A stretch of 64,000 nt of DNA, taken from the NCBI RefSeq assembly GCF_030604785.1, contig NZ_JAUVVF010000006.1, positions 1 to 64,000 on the forward strand. The letters run 5' to 3'. Origin of the DNA: Paracoccus sp. (in: a-proteobacteria) (lineage in GTDB: Bacteria > Pseudomonadota > Alphaproteobacteria > Rhodobacterales > Rhodobacteraceae). This document shows positions 56,543 through 64,000 of the stretch, piece after piece. A program made the translations under genes and the position numbers. Under the pieces are notes generated by a model. That model worked only from the letters and a program-made list of their open reading frames with translations. It was not told where the DNA came from and ran no database searches. How positions within the stretch are numbered: position 1 is the stretch's first letter; every line of letters begins with the position of its first letter.

Positions 56543-57893
56543 GCGTCATGCCCTCTACCAGCAGGCTGGGAACCTCGATCCCGCGCCACGGCAGCGCGTC
56601 ATCGGCGGCGATCATGCCGCGCAGCATGTCGCGCAGATTGCCCGCGATGGTGCATTCGTTGACGGGATAGGCGATCTGCCCGTTCTCGACCCAGAACCCC
56701 GCCGCCCCGCGCGAGTAATCGCCGGTCGTCGGGTTGATCGACGCGCCCAGCATCGAGGTCACGACCAGCCCGCGCCCCATCTGCGCGATCAGCGCCTGCT
56801 GGTCGCCCTGCCCGGGCGTCAGGATCACGTTGGAATGGCTGGGCGAAGGCGACGAGGCCAGACCGCGCGCCGCCGATCCGGTGCTGGCCATGCCCAGCTT
56901 GCGTGCGGAGGCCAGATCCAGCGTCCAGCCCTTCAGCGCACCCTTTTCCACGATGGCGCGGCGCTGCGTCGGCAGCCCCTCGGCGTCGAAGGGCCGCGAG
57001 GATGCGTAGCGCGGGCGCAGCGGGTCCTCGATCAGGTCCATGCCTTCGGGCAGGATCGCCTCGCCCAGATCGCGGCGCAGCCAGCTTGCGCCCCGCGCGA
57101 TGGCGCTGCCATTGACCGCCGACAACAGATGGCCGATCAGCGATCCCGCGACCCGCACGTCATAGAGGATCGGAAAGGCGCCCGTGGGCGGCTTCCTGGC
57201 GCCCGCCCGCGCCAGCGTGCGTTCGGCGGCCAGAAGGCCGATCTCCTCGGGCTGGGGAAGGTCCTCGGCGAAGACGCGGGATTCGCCCGCGTAATCGCGT
57301 TCCATGCCCAGCCCCTCGCCGGTTATGGCCACGACTGATAGCGCATGGCCGGTGCGCGAATAGCCGCCCGAAAACCCGTTCGAGGCCGCAAGCCACATCC
57401 GCCTGCGGCTGTAGCTGGCATTGGCGCTTTCGACCTGGCTGATGCCCCTGACCGCCAGTGCGGCGGCCTCGGCGCGCAGGGCCGTGTCCTGCAATCCGGC
57501 AGGCTCGGGTTCGGGTGCGTTTTCGGCCAGTTCCAGCCCTTCGGCATCGCGGCGCGGCGACAGCTGGTCGGGATCGGCCAGACCGAGCGTGTCATCGACG
57601 GGCGCCTCGCGCGCCATGGCGACGGCGCGTTCGGCCATGCGGGCGATCGCCTCGGCGCTGTGATCCGAGGACGAGACCGCCGCCTGCCGCCCGCCGATCA
57701 GCACGCGCAGGCCGATTTCCAGCCCCTCGGCGCGTTCGGCCTGTTCCAGCGCCCCGGCCCGCACGTCGATGCTGACCGAGCGGCCGTCGACGGCCAGCGC
57801 GTCGGCCTGATCCGCGCCCGCACGCTGCGCGGCATCGATCAGGGTCTCGGCAAGGCGCCTCAGGCGGTCGCGGTCGGGGGTCTGGATCGTCAT
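56529..57893 (-). CDS. pmbA: Metalloprotease PmbA/TldE
   Basis: A 454-residue member of the TldD/PmbA (U62) family, partner of TldD in peptide maturation and gyrase inhibitor control. LRRLAETLIDAAQRAGADQADALAV begins the fold; GISQVESANASYSRRRMWLAASNGF and GASINPTTGDYSRGAAGFWVENGQI are diagnostic. Length fits E. coli PmbA (450). PmbA lacks the HExxxH zinc site of TldD, as here. The ATG is 57891-57893. Confidence 0.95.
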   Translation of the reverse strand: MTIQTPDRDRLRRLAETLIDAAQRAGADQADALAVDGRSVSIDVRAGALEQAERAEGLEIGLRVLIGGRQAAVSSSDHSAEAIARMAERAVAMAREAPVDDTLGLADPDQLSPRRDAEGLELAENAPEPEPAGLQDTALRAEAAALAVRGISQVESANASYSRRRMWLAASNGFSGGYSRTGHALSVVAITGEGLGMERDYAGESRVFAEDLPQPEEIGLLAAERTLARAGARKPPTGAFPILYDVRVAGSLIGHLLSAVNGSAIARGASWLRRDLGEAILPEGMDLIEDPLRPRYASSRPFDAEGLPTQRRAIVEKGALKGWTLDLASARKLGMASTGSAARGLASSPSPSHSNVILTPGQGDQQALIAQMGRGLVVTSMLGASINPTTGDYSRGAAGFWVENGQIAYPVNECTIAGNLRDMLRGMIAADDALPWRGIEVPSLLVEGMTLAGA

Positions 57894-57932
57894 GGTCGGG
57901 GCTCGGGTCGTTCTTGCGCGGGGGCGTTGACG

Positions 57933-57961
57933 AAAAAAGGCCGGGGCTCTGCGCCCCGGCC
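57933..57961 (-). terminator. Terminator of the DUF2125 gene
   Basis: On the minus strand GGCCGGGGC (57961-57953) pairs with GCCCCGGCC (57947-57939) around a 5-base loop and is followed by TTTTTT (57938-57933). It lies 24 bases after the DUF2125 stop and before pmbA. Confidence 0.93.
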
Positions 57962-57984
57962 GTTCGGTTATCCGGCTATGCCTG

Positions 57985-59490
57985 TCACTTGACCTGCTGG
58001 CCGTTGGCGAAGATCGATCCGTCCTGCCGGAACTCCATCTCGGTGCGCAGGCGGTTCTGGTCGCCATCGACCGGGCGGGCGAACATGGCCATCATCATCC
58101 GCGCGCCCATGACCTGGTCCTGCGGCACGACGCCCATCGCGACCAGCGTATCCAGCAGCGTGTTCACGCCGGTGAAATCGCCGGTCATGCGGCCCTCGGG
58201 CATGGTCGGGTCGTCGCCAAAGGTCAGCGCGCCCGTCACCTCGGCCGTGGCGCCGACGGCGGCGACCGCAATGCGGTTCACGTTCAGGCTGAGCGGCATC
58301 AGCGGCGGCGTCTCGGGCATGGCCTCGTCAGCCGTCATCAGGTCGGCGGTCAGCATCAGCTTGCCGTCCACATCGATGTTCAGGCTGGCCGGGTCGCGGG
58401 GCATCTGCTGCTCGGGGTCGAACATCGACCACAGCGATTCGTCCAGCGTCATCTGGTCCAGCACGTAGCGCAGCGCGAAGGGCTGCGGCTGATCGCTGGC
58501 CAGAAGCGGCATGACCAGACGCGTCGTCACCTCGGCGATGTCATAGGACATGGTTATGCCAAGGGCCGGGTTCTCGGTGGTCAGGGCCATCCCCGTGCCG
58601 CCGCCGCCGATCTCGAGCCCGTCGGCCGACATCTTCACCGCCAGTTCGCTGGTGGCCGCCGCAAAGCTGCCGCTGCCCTGTTGCGGCTCACCCATGGGAT
58701 CGTTGCCGTCGCTGGCGAAATTCGCGGTGATCGCGCCGGTTCTCATGGTCACGTCAGCCGTCAGGCCGGCGCGCAGCGCGGCCGAGGGATCGGCGTCCAT
58801 GCTGGTGCCGTCGCCGGGGGTAAAGCCGGTGCCGGTCGCTTCCAGCGCCTCGATCCGCAGGCTGGCCTCGACATTCTGCACTTCGGGCCCGGCCTCGTCG
58901 TTGCGCGTGGCGGCAAAGGTCAGGTCGGTGCTGTCGGCGCGGAAGGTGAAGTCCTGCTCGTTGCCGGTCTCAAGCAGGCGGATCGCCTGGGCGCCTTCAA
59001 GGCCGGTCATGGTCAGGACCAGCGGCGTCTGGTCGGCCAGATCGGTGGTGGTGCCGGTCAGGCGCAGTTCCGGCACGGTCGAGGCATGACGCATATCCTC
59101 GACGGTGCCGCTGGACAGCGTCTGGTTGCCCGGCATCTGCAGGACAAGGTCCATGCCGCTTTCCTCGCCCGACGGATCGGTGAAGCGACCGGTCATGGTC
59201 ATGTCGCCCTCGATGGTCGAGCGGACCTGACCGTCGCCCGCATCCTCGAAGACCATGCGCGGCAAGGTCGCCACGAAGCTGCCCTCGGCCTCGGGCGGGG
59301 CGCTGAGGGTGACGTTCTCCAGAACCAGACGGTCCCGGCCTTCATCGCGGTTGCCGATTTCGACCAGCGTTCCTGAATCGGTCAGGCTGCGTTCGATGTT
59401 GGCCCAGACATCCGCGGGGCTGAGATCGGCAAGGGCCGCGCCGGCCCCAAGGATCAGCGCAAGCGCCGATGTTGCAATGGGACGAAACAT
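57985..59490 (-). CDS. DUF2125 periplasmic protein
   Basis: A 501-residue exported protein. The signal peptide MFRPIATSALALILGAGAAL(A) is cleaved before DLSPAD. The mature part is a string of beta-rich repeats that fits the DUF2125 family, common in Rhodobacterales and related in style to AsmA-like proteins. The function is unknown. AAAGG precedes the ATG at 59488-59490. It is a single-gene unit closed by a strong terminator. Confidence 0.85.
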   Translation of the reverse strand: MFRPIATSALALILGAGAALADLSPADVWANIERSLTDSGTLVEIGNRDEGRDRLVLENVTLSAPPEAEGSFVATLPRMVFEDAGDGQVRSTIEGDMTMTGRFTDPSGEESGMDLVLQMPGNQTLSSGTVEDMRHASTVPELRLTGTTTDLADQTPLVLTMTGLEGAQAIRLLETGNEQDFTFRADSTDLTFAATRNDEAGPEVQNVEASLRIEALEATGTGFTPGDGTSMDADPSAALRAGLTADVTMRTGAITANFASDGNDPMGEPQQGSGSFAAATSELAVKMSADGLEIGGGGTGMALTTENPALGITMSYDIAEVTTRLVMPLLASDQPQPFALRYVLDQMTLDESLWSMFDPEQQMPRDPASLNIDVDGKLMLTADLMTADEAMPETPPLMPLSLNVNRIAVAAVGATAEVTGALTFGDDPTMPEGRMTGDFTGVNTLLDTLVAMGVVPQDQVMGARMMMAMFARPVDGDQNRLRTEMEFRQDGSIFANGQQVK

Positions 59491-59564
59491 GGCTGATACC
59501 TTTCGCAAGACAAATCCGAGCATGATTTCTGGCACAGGCAGGCCCAAAGGGAAAGAGGCAGGGG

Positions 59565-60185
59565 ATGATCGGCACCGAGCGTCTGTCGGGCGGCGAAATG
59601 GCGCTCATCACCCTCGACCGGCCCGGAAAGGCCAATGCCCTGGCCGAAGAGATGCTGCGTGCCCTGATCGCCGCCTTCGACAAGGCCGAGGCAGAGCGGG
59701 TGAAGGCCGTCATCCTGACCGGAACCGGCAAGGTCTTTTCGGCGGGGGCTGATCTGGATGCCGCGCGGGCCGGGCTGGCGCAGTCGGATCTGTGGACGGC
59801 CTTGTCGGGGCGGGTGGCATCGATGCCCTGCCTGACCATCGCGGCGCTGAACGGCACGATGGCGGGCGGGTCATTCGGGATGGGGCTGGCCTGCGACATC
59901 CGGCTGGCCGTCCCCGAGGCGCAGTTCTTCTATCCGGTGATGCGGCTGGGTTATCAGCCGCCTCAGGGCGACCCCGAGCGGCTGGCCGCGCTGATCGGAC
60001 CGTCGCGGGCGCGCATGATCCTGATGGGCGGTGCGCGGATCGGCAGCGACGAGGCGTTGTCATGGGGTCTGATCGACCGCATCCACGACCGCAGTGCGCT
60101 GCTGGTTGCGGCGCAGGATCTGGCGGCGGCGGCTTTGTCGGCTTCGGCCGATCACGTGGCGGCTCTGAAGGCCCGGCTGGCGTGA
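59565..60185 (+). CDS. Enoyl-CoA hydratase/isomerase family protein
   Basis: A 206-residue crotonase-fold protein, short for the family (usually about 255). ALITLDRPGKANALAEEML, LTGTGKVFSAGADLDAA (oxyanion hole) and LNGTMAGGSFGMGLACDIRLAV are present. At the position where hydratases have catalytic glutamates, RLGYQPPQGDPERL is seen, so the activity may differ (isomerase or other). AGAGGCAGGGG precedes the ATG. Neighbours give no pathway. Confidence 0.87.
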   Translation: MIGTERLSGGEMALITLDRPGKANALAEEMLRALIAAFDKAEAERVKAVILTGTGKVFSAGADLDAARAGLAQSDLWTALSGRVASMPCLTIAALNGTMAGGSFGMGLACDIRLAVPEAQFFYPVMRLGYQPPQGDPERLAALIGPSRARMILMGGARIGSDEALSWGLIDRIHDRSALLVAAQDLAAAALSASADHVAALKARLA

Positions 60186-60212
60186 CAGCACCAGCAGGTT
60201 TGTCCAGCCGCG

Positions 60213-60641
60213 TCAGAAGCCGAGGCTGCTGTAATAGACTTCGGCCTCGCGGTCGGTCGTGTAGCCCACGCCCGAGGCGATGATGCAGCTGGTATCGTCC
60301 TCGCGCGGGGCAACGACGCTCCAGGTGCCCATGATGTCCGAGGCCCAGAGCTCGGTCCCCTCGGCGCCGGCCGTGACGATCACCTCCTCGGCGAAGTCAT
60401 GGCGCAGGGTAAAGGCGATCTCGTCGTCGCTGGCGCAATAGGGCTGGTCCTGCGTGGCCTCGGCCGAGACGGGCAGCTCTTCGATCAGGCGCAGCAGGTC
60501 GGGGGCGGGGATGTCGGCCATGGCGGACCAGCTTTCGACCGCGCCTCCGGGGCTGGCCTTGGCGGCGGCGGGCAGGACCGACAGCAGCGCGACGCTGCCG
60601 GCCAGTCCAAGGCGGGCGATGCGGTTGGCGATGCGGTTCAT
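60213..60641 (-). CDS. Small exported protein next to a two-component system
   Basis: A 142-residue protein of unknown function. Residues 1 to about 29 are a signal peptide (MNRIANRIARLGLAGSVALL, ending PAAAKA). The mature part is acidic with two cysteines (PYCASDDEI and DTSCIIASG) that could form a disulfide. AAGG precedes the ATG. It lies 87 bases after the sensor kinase in the same direction, so it may be its output or a sensory partner. Confidence 0.75.
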   Translation of the reverse strand: MNRIANRIARLGLAGSVALLSVLPAAAKASPGGAVESWSAMADIPAPDLLRLIEELPVSAEATQDQPYCASDDEIAFTLRHDFAEEVIVTAGAEGTELWASDIMGTWSVVAPREDDTSCIIASGVGYTTDREAEVYYSSLGF

Positions 60642-60728
60642 GGTCTGGCCTTTCTGTTTCCGTTCGGTCAGGGTTGACATCGCAAAAACGCAAGGGCCCG
60701 AAAGGCAGTTCCGGTGACGTAGGGTCAG

Positions 60729-62135
60729 TCACGCCCAGTTGCGGCACAGTTGCAGGCGCGCGACCAGCCCCTGTCCGTCGCGCAGGAAGTCCAGCCGCCC
60801 CCCGTGCTGGGCCGCCACGGTCGAGACGATGGCAAGGCCCAGACCGACCCCGCTTGCGCCCTCGGCATTCTCGCCGCGCTGGAACGCGCCGGTCAGCCGC
60901 GCAAGGTCCGTATCGGACAGCGCCGAGCCACGATCGATCACGCTGATGCGGGCATCGTCGGCATCGGCTTCCAGCGTGACATCGGCGGAACGCCCGTATT
61001 TCAGCGCGTTGTCGATGAGGTTTGTCAGTGCCCGCCGGATCGAGGTCGGCTGCGCGCGCATCAGGATGGTCGGGTTCTCGACCAGAGGCCGGGTGATCGC
61101 CCGGGCGAACAGCGTGCCCGATGGCGCGGCGCGCGGCGGCGCAAGGCGCAGCGTCACGGGCAGGCCGACATCCTGGTAATCGGCCACGACCGCCTCGACC
61201 AGCGAGGTCAGAGAAATCTGGCGGAACGGCTCGGCCCCGATCTCGGCGCGGGTATAGGTCAGCACGCCGTCGATCATGCTGGTCATCTCGTCGATGTCAT
61301 GCTCCAGCCGGGCGCGCAGGGCCTCGTCCTCGATCAGGGCGCTGCGCAGGCGCAGGCGGGTGGCGGGCGTGCCCAGGTCGTGGCTGACCCCCGACAGGAC
61401 CAGCGCCCGGTTTTCCAGCGCGGCGCGGTCCTGCGCGACATAGGCGTTCACGGCCTCGGCGGTCTGGCGCAGTTCCTCGACCCCGCCGACGGGCAGGGCC
61501 GCATTGCGCGCCCGGTGATCGCGCAAGGCTGCGGCAAAGGCGGTGAAGGCGCCCGACACCTCGGCCACCCAACCGAGCAGCGCGGCCAAGGCGCCGATCG
61601 CCACCGCCCCCGCCAAGAGGCGTCTGTCAGAGGGCGCCGCGTCACAGCCCCAGATCGTCGCGCCCTCGACCCTGACCCAAGGGCCAGAGCCGGATTGAAG
61701 GTAAAGCTGCGGCTGGCTGCAGAATTGCGCCAGCGTCCGCGTGACCGACGCCAGACCCGCCGCCTGCCCCGTTCCGCCAAGGCTTTCCACCCGCGAGACC
61801 GGATACTGAATGTCGGGCGAATGCACGCGGATCGACAGGCGCAGCCCCTGCGACAGGTCGGGCCGCCCGCCACCGGTCAGGGCCAGCACGGTTTCGTGCC
61901 AGCCGGGCGCCAGGGGCGGCGGCTCGCGCAGCGGGGTCAGGGTCGTGCCCAGAGGCGTCGGGCCGCCATTCACCAGGCTGTCATGCAGCGCCAGCCCCGT
62001 CACATAGGCCCGCGACAGGTGATCGCGCCATGCGGCATCGCTGGAGGTCCACAGCCAGGTCGCGCCCGCCCCGGCCAGCATCGCCAGCACGACCCACAGG
62101 CTGGCCAGCACCCGAAGGCTGGGCCGCCTAGTCAT
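60729..62135 (-). CDS. EnvZ-type sensor histidine kinase
   Basis: A 468-residue kinase with two helices (about 10-30 and 178-200) flanking a periplasmic sensor of about 145 residues, then a HAMP-like linker. The H-box is SHDLGTPATRLRLR with H252; the usual R of SHDLRTP is G here. N-box is NLIDNALKYG, and GVGLGLAIVSTVAAQHGG is the G-box. The ATG overlaps the response regulator stop, so the two are co-translated. Confidence 0.92.
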   Translation of the reverse strand: MTRRPSLRVLASLWVVLAMLAGAGATWLWTSSDAAWRDHLSRAYVTGLALHDSLVNGGPTPLGTTLTPLREPPPLAPGWHETVLALTGGGRPDLSQGLRLSIRVHSPDIQYPVSRVESLGGTGQAAGLASVTRTLAQFCSQPQLYLQSGSGPWVRVEGATIWGCDAAPSDRRLLAGAVAIGALAALLGWVAEVSGAFTAFAAALRDHRARNAALPVGGVEELRQTAEAVNAYVAQDRAALENRALVLSGVSHDLGTPATRLRLRSALIEDEALRARLEHDIDEMTSMIDGVLTYTRAEIGAEPFRQISLTSLVEAVVADYQDVGLPVTLRLAPPRAAPSGTLFARAITRPLVENPTILMRAQPTSIRRALTNLIDNALKYGRSADVTLEADADDARISVIDRGSALSDTDLARLTGAFQRGENAEGASGVGLGLAIVSTVAAQHGGRLDFLRDGQGLVARLQLCRNWA

Positions 62136-62832
62136 CCGCCCGCGTCACTTCGGCGGCCAGCACATAACCGACCCCGCGTTCGGTGCGGATCAGGCCGGCA
62201 TCGGTCTTTTGCCGCAGGCGGCCGACCAGCATGTCGATGGCCCGGCCCTCGGCGGCCTCGTCATCGTCCAGGGCGGCGGCGATCTCTTCGCGGGTCAGGG
62301 GGATCAGCGGATTGGCCAGAAAGACGCGCAGCAGCGCGGTCTCGCGTGCCGACAGCGTGACCTGCCAGCCGCCCGGCGCCGTCACCTCGTCGCGGCGCGC
62401 GTCATAGCGCCAGCCGCCAAAGCGCAGCACGCTGTCGCGGCGGCGGTGGATCAGGCTGGGCGCCCTGCCCGCCCGGCGCAGAACCGCACGGATGCGCGCC
62501 AGCAGCAGGTCGGGGTTGAAGGGCTTGGCGATGTAATCGTCGGCGCCGACCTCGTATCCGGCCATGCGCTGATGATCGGCCGACAGCGCGCTGACCATGA
62601 TGATCGGCACGTCCTGCGCGGCCCGGATCTCGGCGCACAAGGCGACGCCGTCATCCTCGCCCAGGGACACGTCCAGCAGGATCAGATCGACGCGCCCCGA
62701 TTTCAGCGCCGCCAGCGCGCCCGCGCGGCTTTCGGCCAGCGTCACATGCAGCCCCTGCCGTTGCAGATAGGCGGCCAGCATGGTGGCCATGTCGGCGTCG
62801 TCCTCGACCAGCAGCAGACGGTGCAGGCTCAT
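62128..62832 (-). CDS. OmpR/PhoB-family response regulator
   Basis: A 234-residue regulator. Receiver domain: acidic pocket E10-D11-D12, phospho-acceptor D54 in LILLDVSLG, K in YIAKPFNPD. The C-terminal winged helix has VTLSARETALLRVFLANP and VGRLRQKTDAGLIRTERGVGYVL. GAGGGGG precedes the ATG at 62830-62832. A direct repeat 40 bases upstream may be its own binding site. Confidence 0.94.
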   Translation of the reverse strand: MSLHRLLLVEDDADMATMLAAYLQRQGLHVTLAESRAGALAALKSGRVDLILLDVSLGEDDGVALCAEIRAAQDVPIIMVSALSADHQRMAGYEVGADDYIAKPFNPDLLLARIRAVLRRAGRAPSLIHRRRDSVLRFGGWRYDARRDEVTAPGGWQVTLSARETALLRVFLANPLIPLTREEIAAALDDDEAAEGRAIDMLVGRLRQKTDAGLIRTERGVGYVLAAEVTRADD

Positions 62833-62879
62833 TCGGTTCCCCCTCGGCGGATCGTCATAGCAGGGTCGCGGCGGGTTTC

Positions 62880-62894
62880 GTAACAGTTTGTAAC
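62880..62894. promoter_or_regulatory. GTAAC direct repeat, candidate response-regulator box
   Basis: GTAAC at 62880-62884 and again at 62890-62894, one helical turn apart, inside an imperfect palindrome bounded by TTCGT and ACGAA. Tandem half-sites with 10-base spacing are the form bound by OmpR/PhoB regulators. It is between the response regulator and the sugar transporter gene. Confidence 0.4.
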
Positions 62895-63014
62895 GAAGCG
62901 CCGCGAAATCTGTCCGGCGCATGGCCGCCATGCATTGCACGAATGCCCGCCTGTTTGGCATCTTCCGGATCAGGCAGGGCCAAGGTCCCTGCGCTGAAAG
63001 ATCTGGGAGGATCC

Positions 63015-64000
63015 ATGAAGCTGAAAACCGTTCTGGCGGCCTCGACCGCCGTGATGATGGCTGGCCCGGTGCTGGCCAATCCGCAGGCCGAAGTGCTGCA
63101 TTGGTGGACCTCGGGCGGCGAGGCCCGCTCGGTCGCCGTCCTGCAGGAGCAGTTCGCCGCCGAGGGCGGCACCTGGACCGACATGCCCGTCGCGGGCGGT
63201 GGCGGCGATGCGGCGATGACCGCCCTGCGCGCCCGCGTCCTGTCGGGCAATGCGCCGACCGCCGTGCAGCTGAAGGGTCCGGCGATCCAGGAATGGTATG
63301 AAGAGACCGGCCTTGCCGATATCGGTGCCGTGGCCGAAGAGAACGGCTGGGCCGACGTCCTGCCCGCCCAGATCGCCGAGCACATGAAATGCGAGGGCGA
63401 ATGGTGCGCCGCGCCGGTGAACGTGCACCGCGTCAACTGGATCTGGGGCAACAAGCAGATCCTGGACGAGCACGGCATCGAGATGCCGACCACCTGGGAC
63501 GAATTCAACGCCGCCGCCGCGAAGCTTCAGGAAGCCGGCGTGACGCCGCTGGCCCATGGCGGTCAGGCCTGGCAGGACGCCACCGTCTTCGAGACCGTCG
63601 TTCTGGGCATCGGAGGGCCGGAATTCTTCCAGCAGGCGCTGGTCGATCTGGACCCCGAGGCGCTGACCTCGGACACGATGAAGCAGGTCTTTGACCAGAT
63701 GCGCACGATCCGCGGCTATGTCGATCCGAACTTCTCTGGCCGCGACTGGAACCTGGCCACCGCCATGGTGATGAACGGCGAGGCCGCTTTCCAGATCATG
63801 GGCGACTGGGCCAAGGGCGAGTTCCTGGCGGCCGGGAAAGAGCCGGGCACCGATTTCGTCTGCGCGCAGACCCCGGGCAACGGCTTTCTCTACAACGTGG
63901 ACAGCTTCGCCTTCTTCAACGTCGAGGGTGACGACAAGCAGCAGGGCCAGGCCCTTCTGGCGCGCCTGATCATGGGCGAGGACTTCCAGAAGACCTTCAA
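63015..64000 (+). CDS. Sugar ABC transporter substrate-binding protein (partial)
   Basis: The first 328 residues of a periplasmic binding protein; the gene runs off the window. A signal peptide (MKLKTVLAASTAVMMAGPVLA) is followed by EVLHWWTSGGEARSVAVLQEQF, the family 1 solute-binding start, and VNVHRVNWIWGNKQIL, ATAMVMNGEAAFQIMGDW typical of glucose/mannose-type importers. GGGAGG precedes the ATG. Permease and ATPase genes are expected to follow beyond the window. Confidence 0.92.
   Translation, partial: MKLKTVLAASTAVMMAGPVLANPQAEVLHWWTSGGEARSVAVLQEQFAAEGGTWTDMPVAGGGGDAAMTALRARVLSGNAPTAVQLKGPAIQEWYEETGLADIGAVAEENGWADVLPAQIAEHMKCEGEWCAAPVNVHRVNWIWGNKQILDEHGIEMPTTWDEFNAAAAKLQEAGVTPLAHGGQAWQDATVFETVVLGIGGPEFFQQALVDLDPEALTSDTMKQVFDQMRTIRGYVDPNFSGRDWNLATAMVMNGEAAFQIMGDWAKGEFLAAGKEPGTDFVCAQTPGNGFLYNVDSFAFFNVEGDDKQQGQALLARLIMGEDFQKTF

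Overview
The window is a continuous piece of a G+C-rich (about two-thirds by eye) alphaproteobacterial chromosome, almost certainly a Rhodobacterales member and most probably Paracoccus or a close relative. Reasons: the glutathione-dependent formaldehyde dehydrogenase closely resembles, from memory, the Paracoccus denitrificans FlhA sequence; the order rho-mnmE-mnmG-rsmG-parA-parB and aroE-coaE-dnaQ is typical of the group; and there is a PhyR-NepR-EcfG stress module. I see no tRNA, rRNA, CRISPR array, phage or insertion sequence.

Layout. 1-5.5 kb: dnaN-recF-(LysE-type exporter)-gyrB, followed by an outer-membrane barrel gene. 6.5-12.1 kb (minus): the four-gene ligase-associated DNA repair cluster (pdeM, Lhr-like helicase, ATP-dependent ligase, MBL-fold nuclease), every junction a 4-base overlap. 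12.1-18.3 kb: DMT transporter, HU, AMP nucleosidase, an SDR protein, a UbiH-type hydroxylase and glutaminase. 18.4-21.0 kb (minus): a UdgX fusion protein coupled to a radical-SAM protein. 21.2-23.1 kb: lolA and an MFS transporter. 23.1-29.1 kb: a galactofuranose locus made of two divergent transcription units, sulfotransferase-like + GlfT2-like (minus) and GlfT1-like + glf + an unknown gene (plus). 29.1-32.3 kb (minus): formaldehyde detoxification (flhA, fghA) with a ClpP paralogue and an acetyltransferase between them. 32.4-34.0 kb: hrcA-grpE. 34.1-37.3 kb: overlapping operon rph-rdgB-ridA-hemW-DUF454. 37.4-44.6 kb (minus): parB, parA, rsmG, mnmG, mnmE, rho, hemJ, with two consensus parS sites. 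44.6-45.1 kb: a 460-base gene-free, locally AT-rich gap with one perfect and several near-match DnaA boxes and five GANTC sites, which I read as oriC. 45.1-48.2 kb: aroE-coaE-dnaQ and a YihY protein. 48.2-51.6 kb: general stress response (phyR; nepR-ecfG-sensor kinase) with a recognisable EcfG promoter. 51.7-55.8 kb: Pqi/MCE lipid-transport operon. 55.8-64 kb: CysQ-like phosphatase, PmbA, a DUF2125 protein, an enoyl-CoA hydratase, a two-component system with a small exported protein, and the start of a sugar ABC transporter.

The most interesting parts are the oriC/parS region, where replication start, ParB loading and likely CcrM methylation sites lie within 6 kb, and the galactofuranose locus, which looks like a proteobacterial counterpart of the mycobacterial Glf/GlfT1/GlfT2 pathway with a sulfotransferase-like enzyme and an unrecognised protein attached. 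Start codons were chosen from Shine-Dalgarno positions and overlaps and may shift in places.
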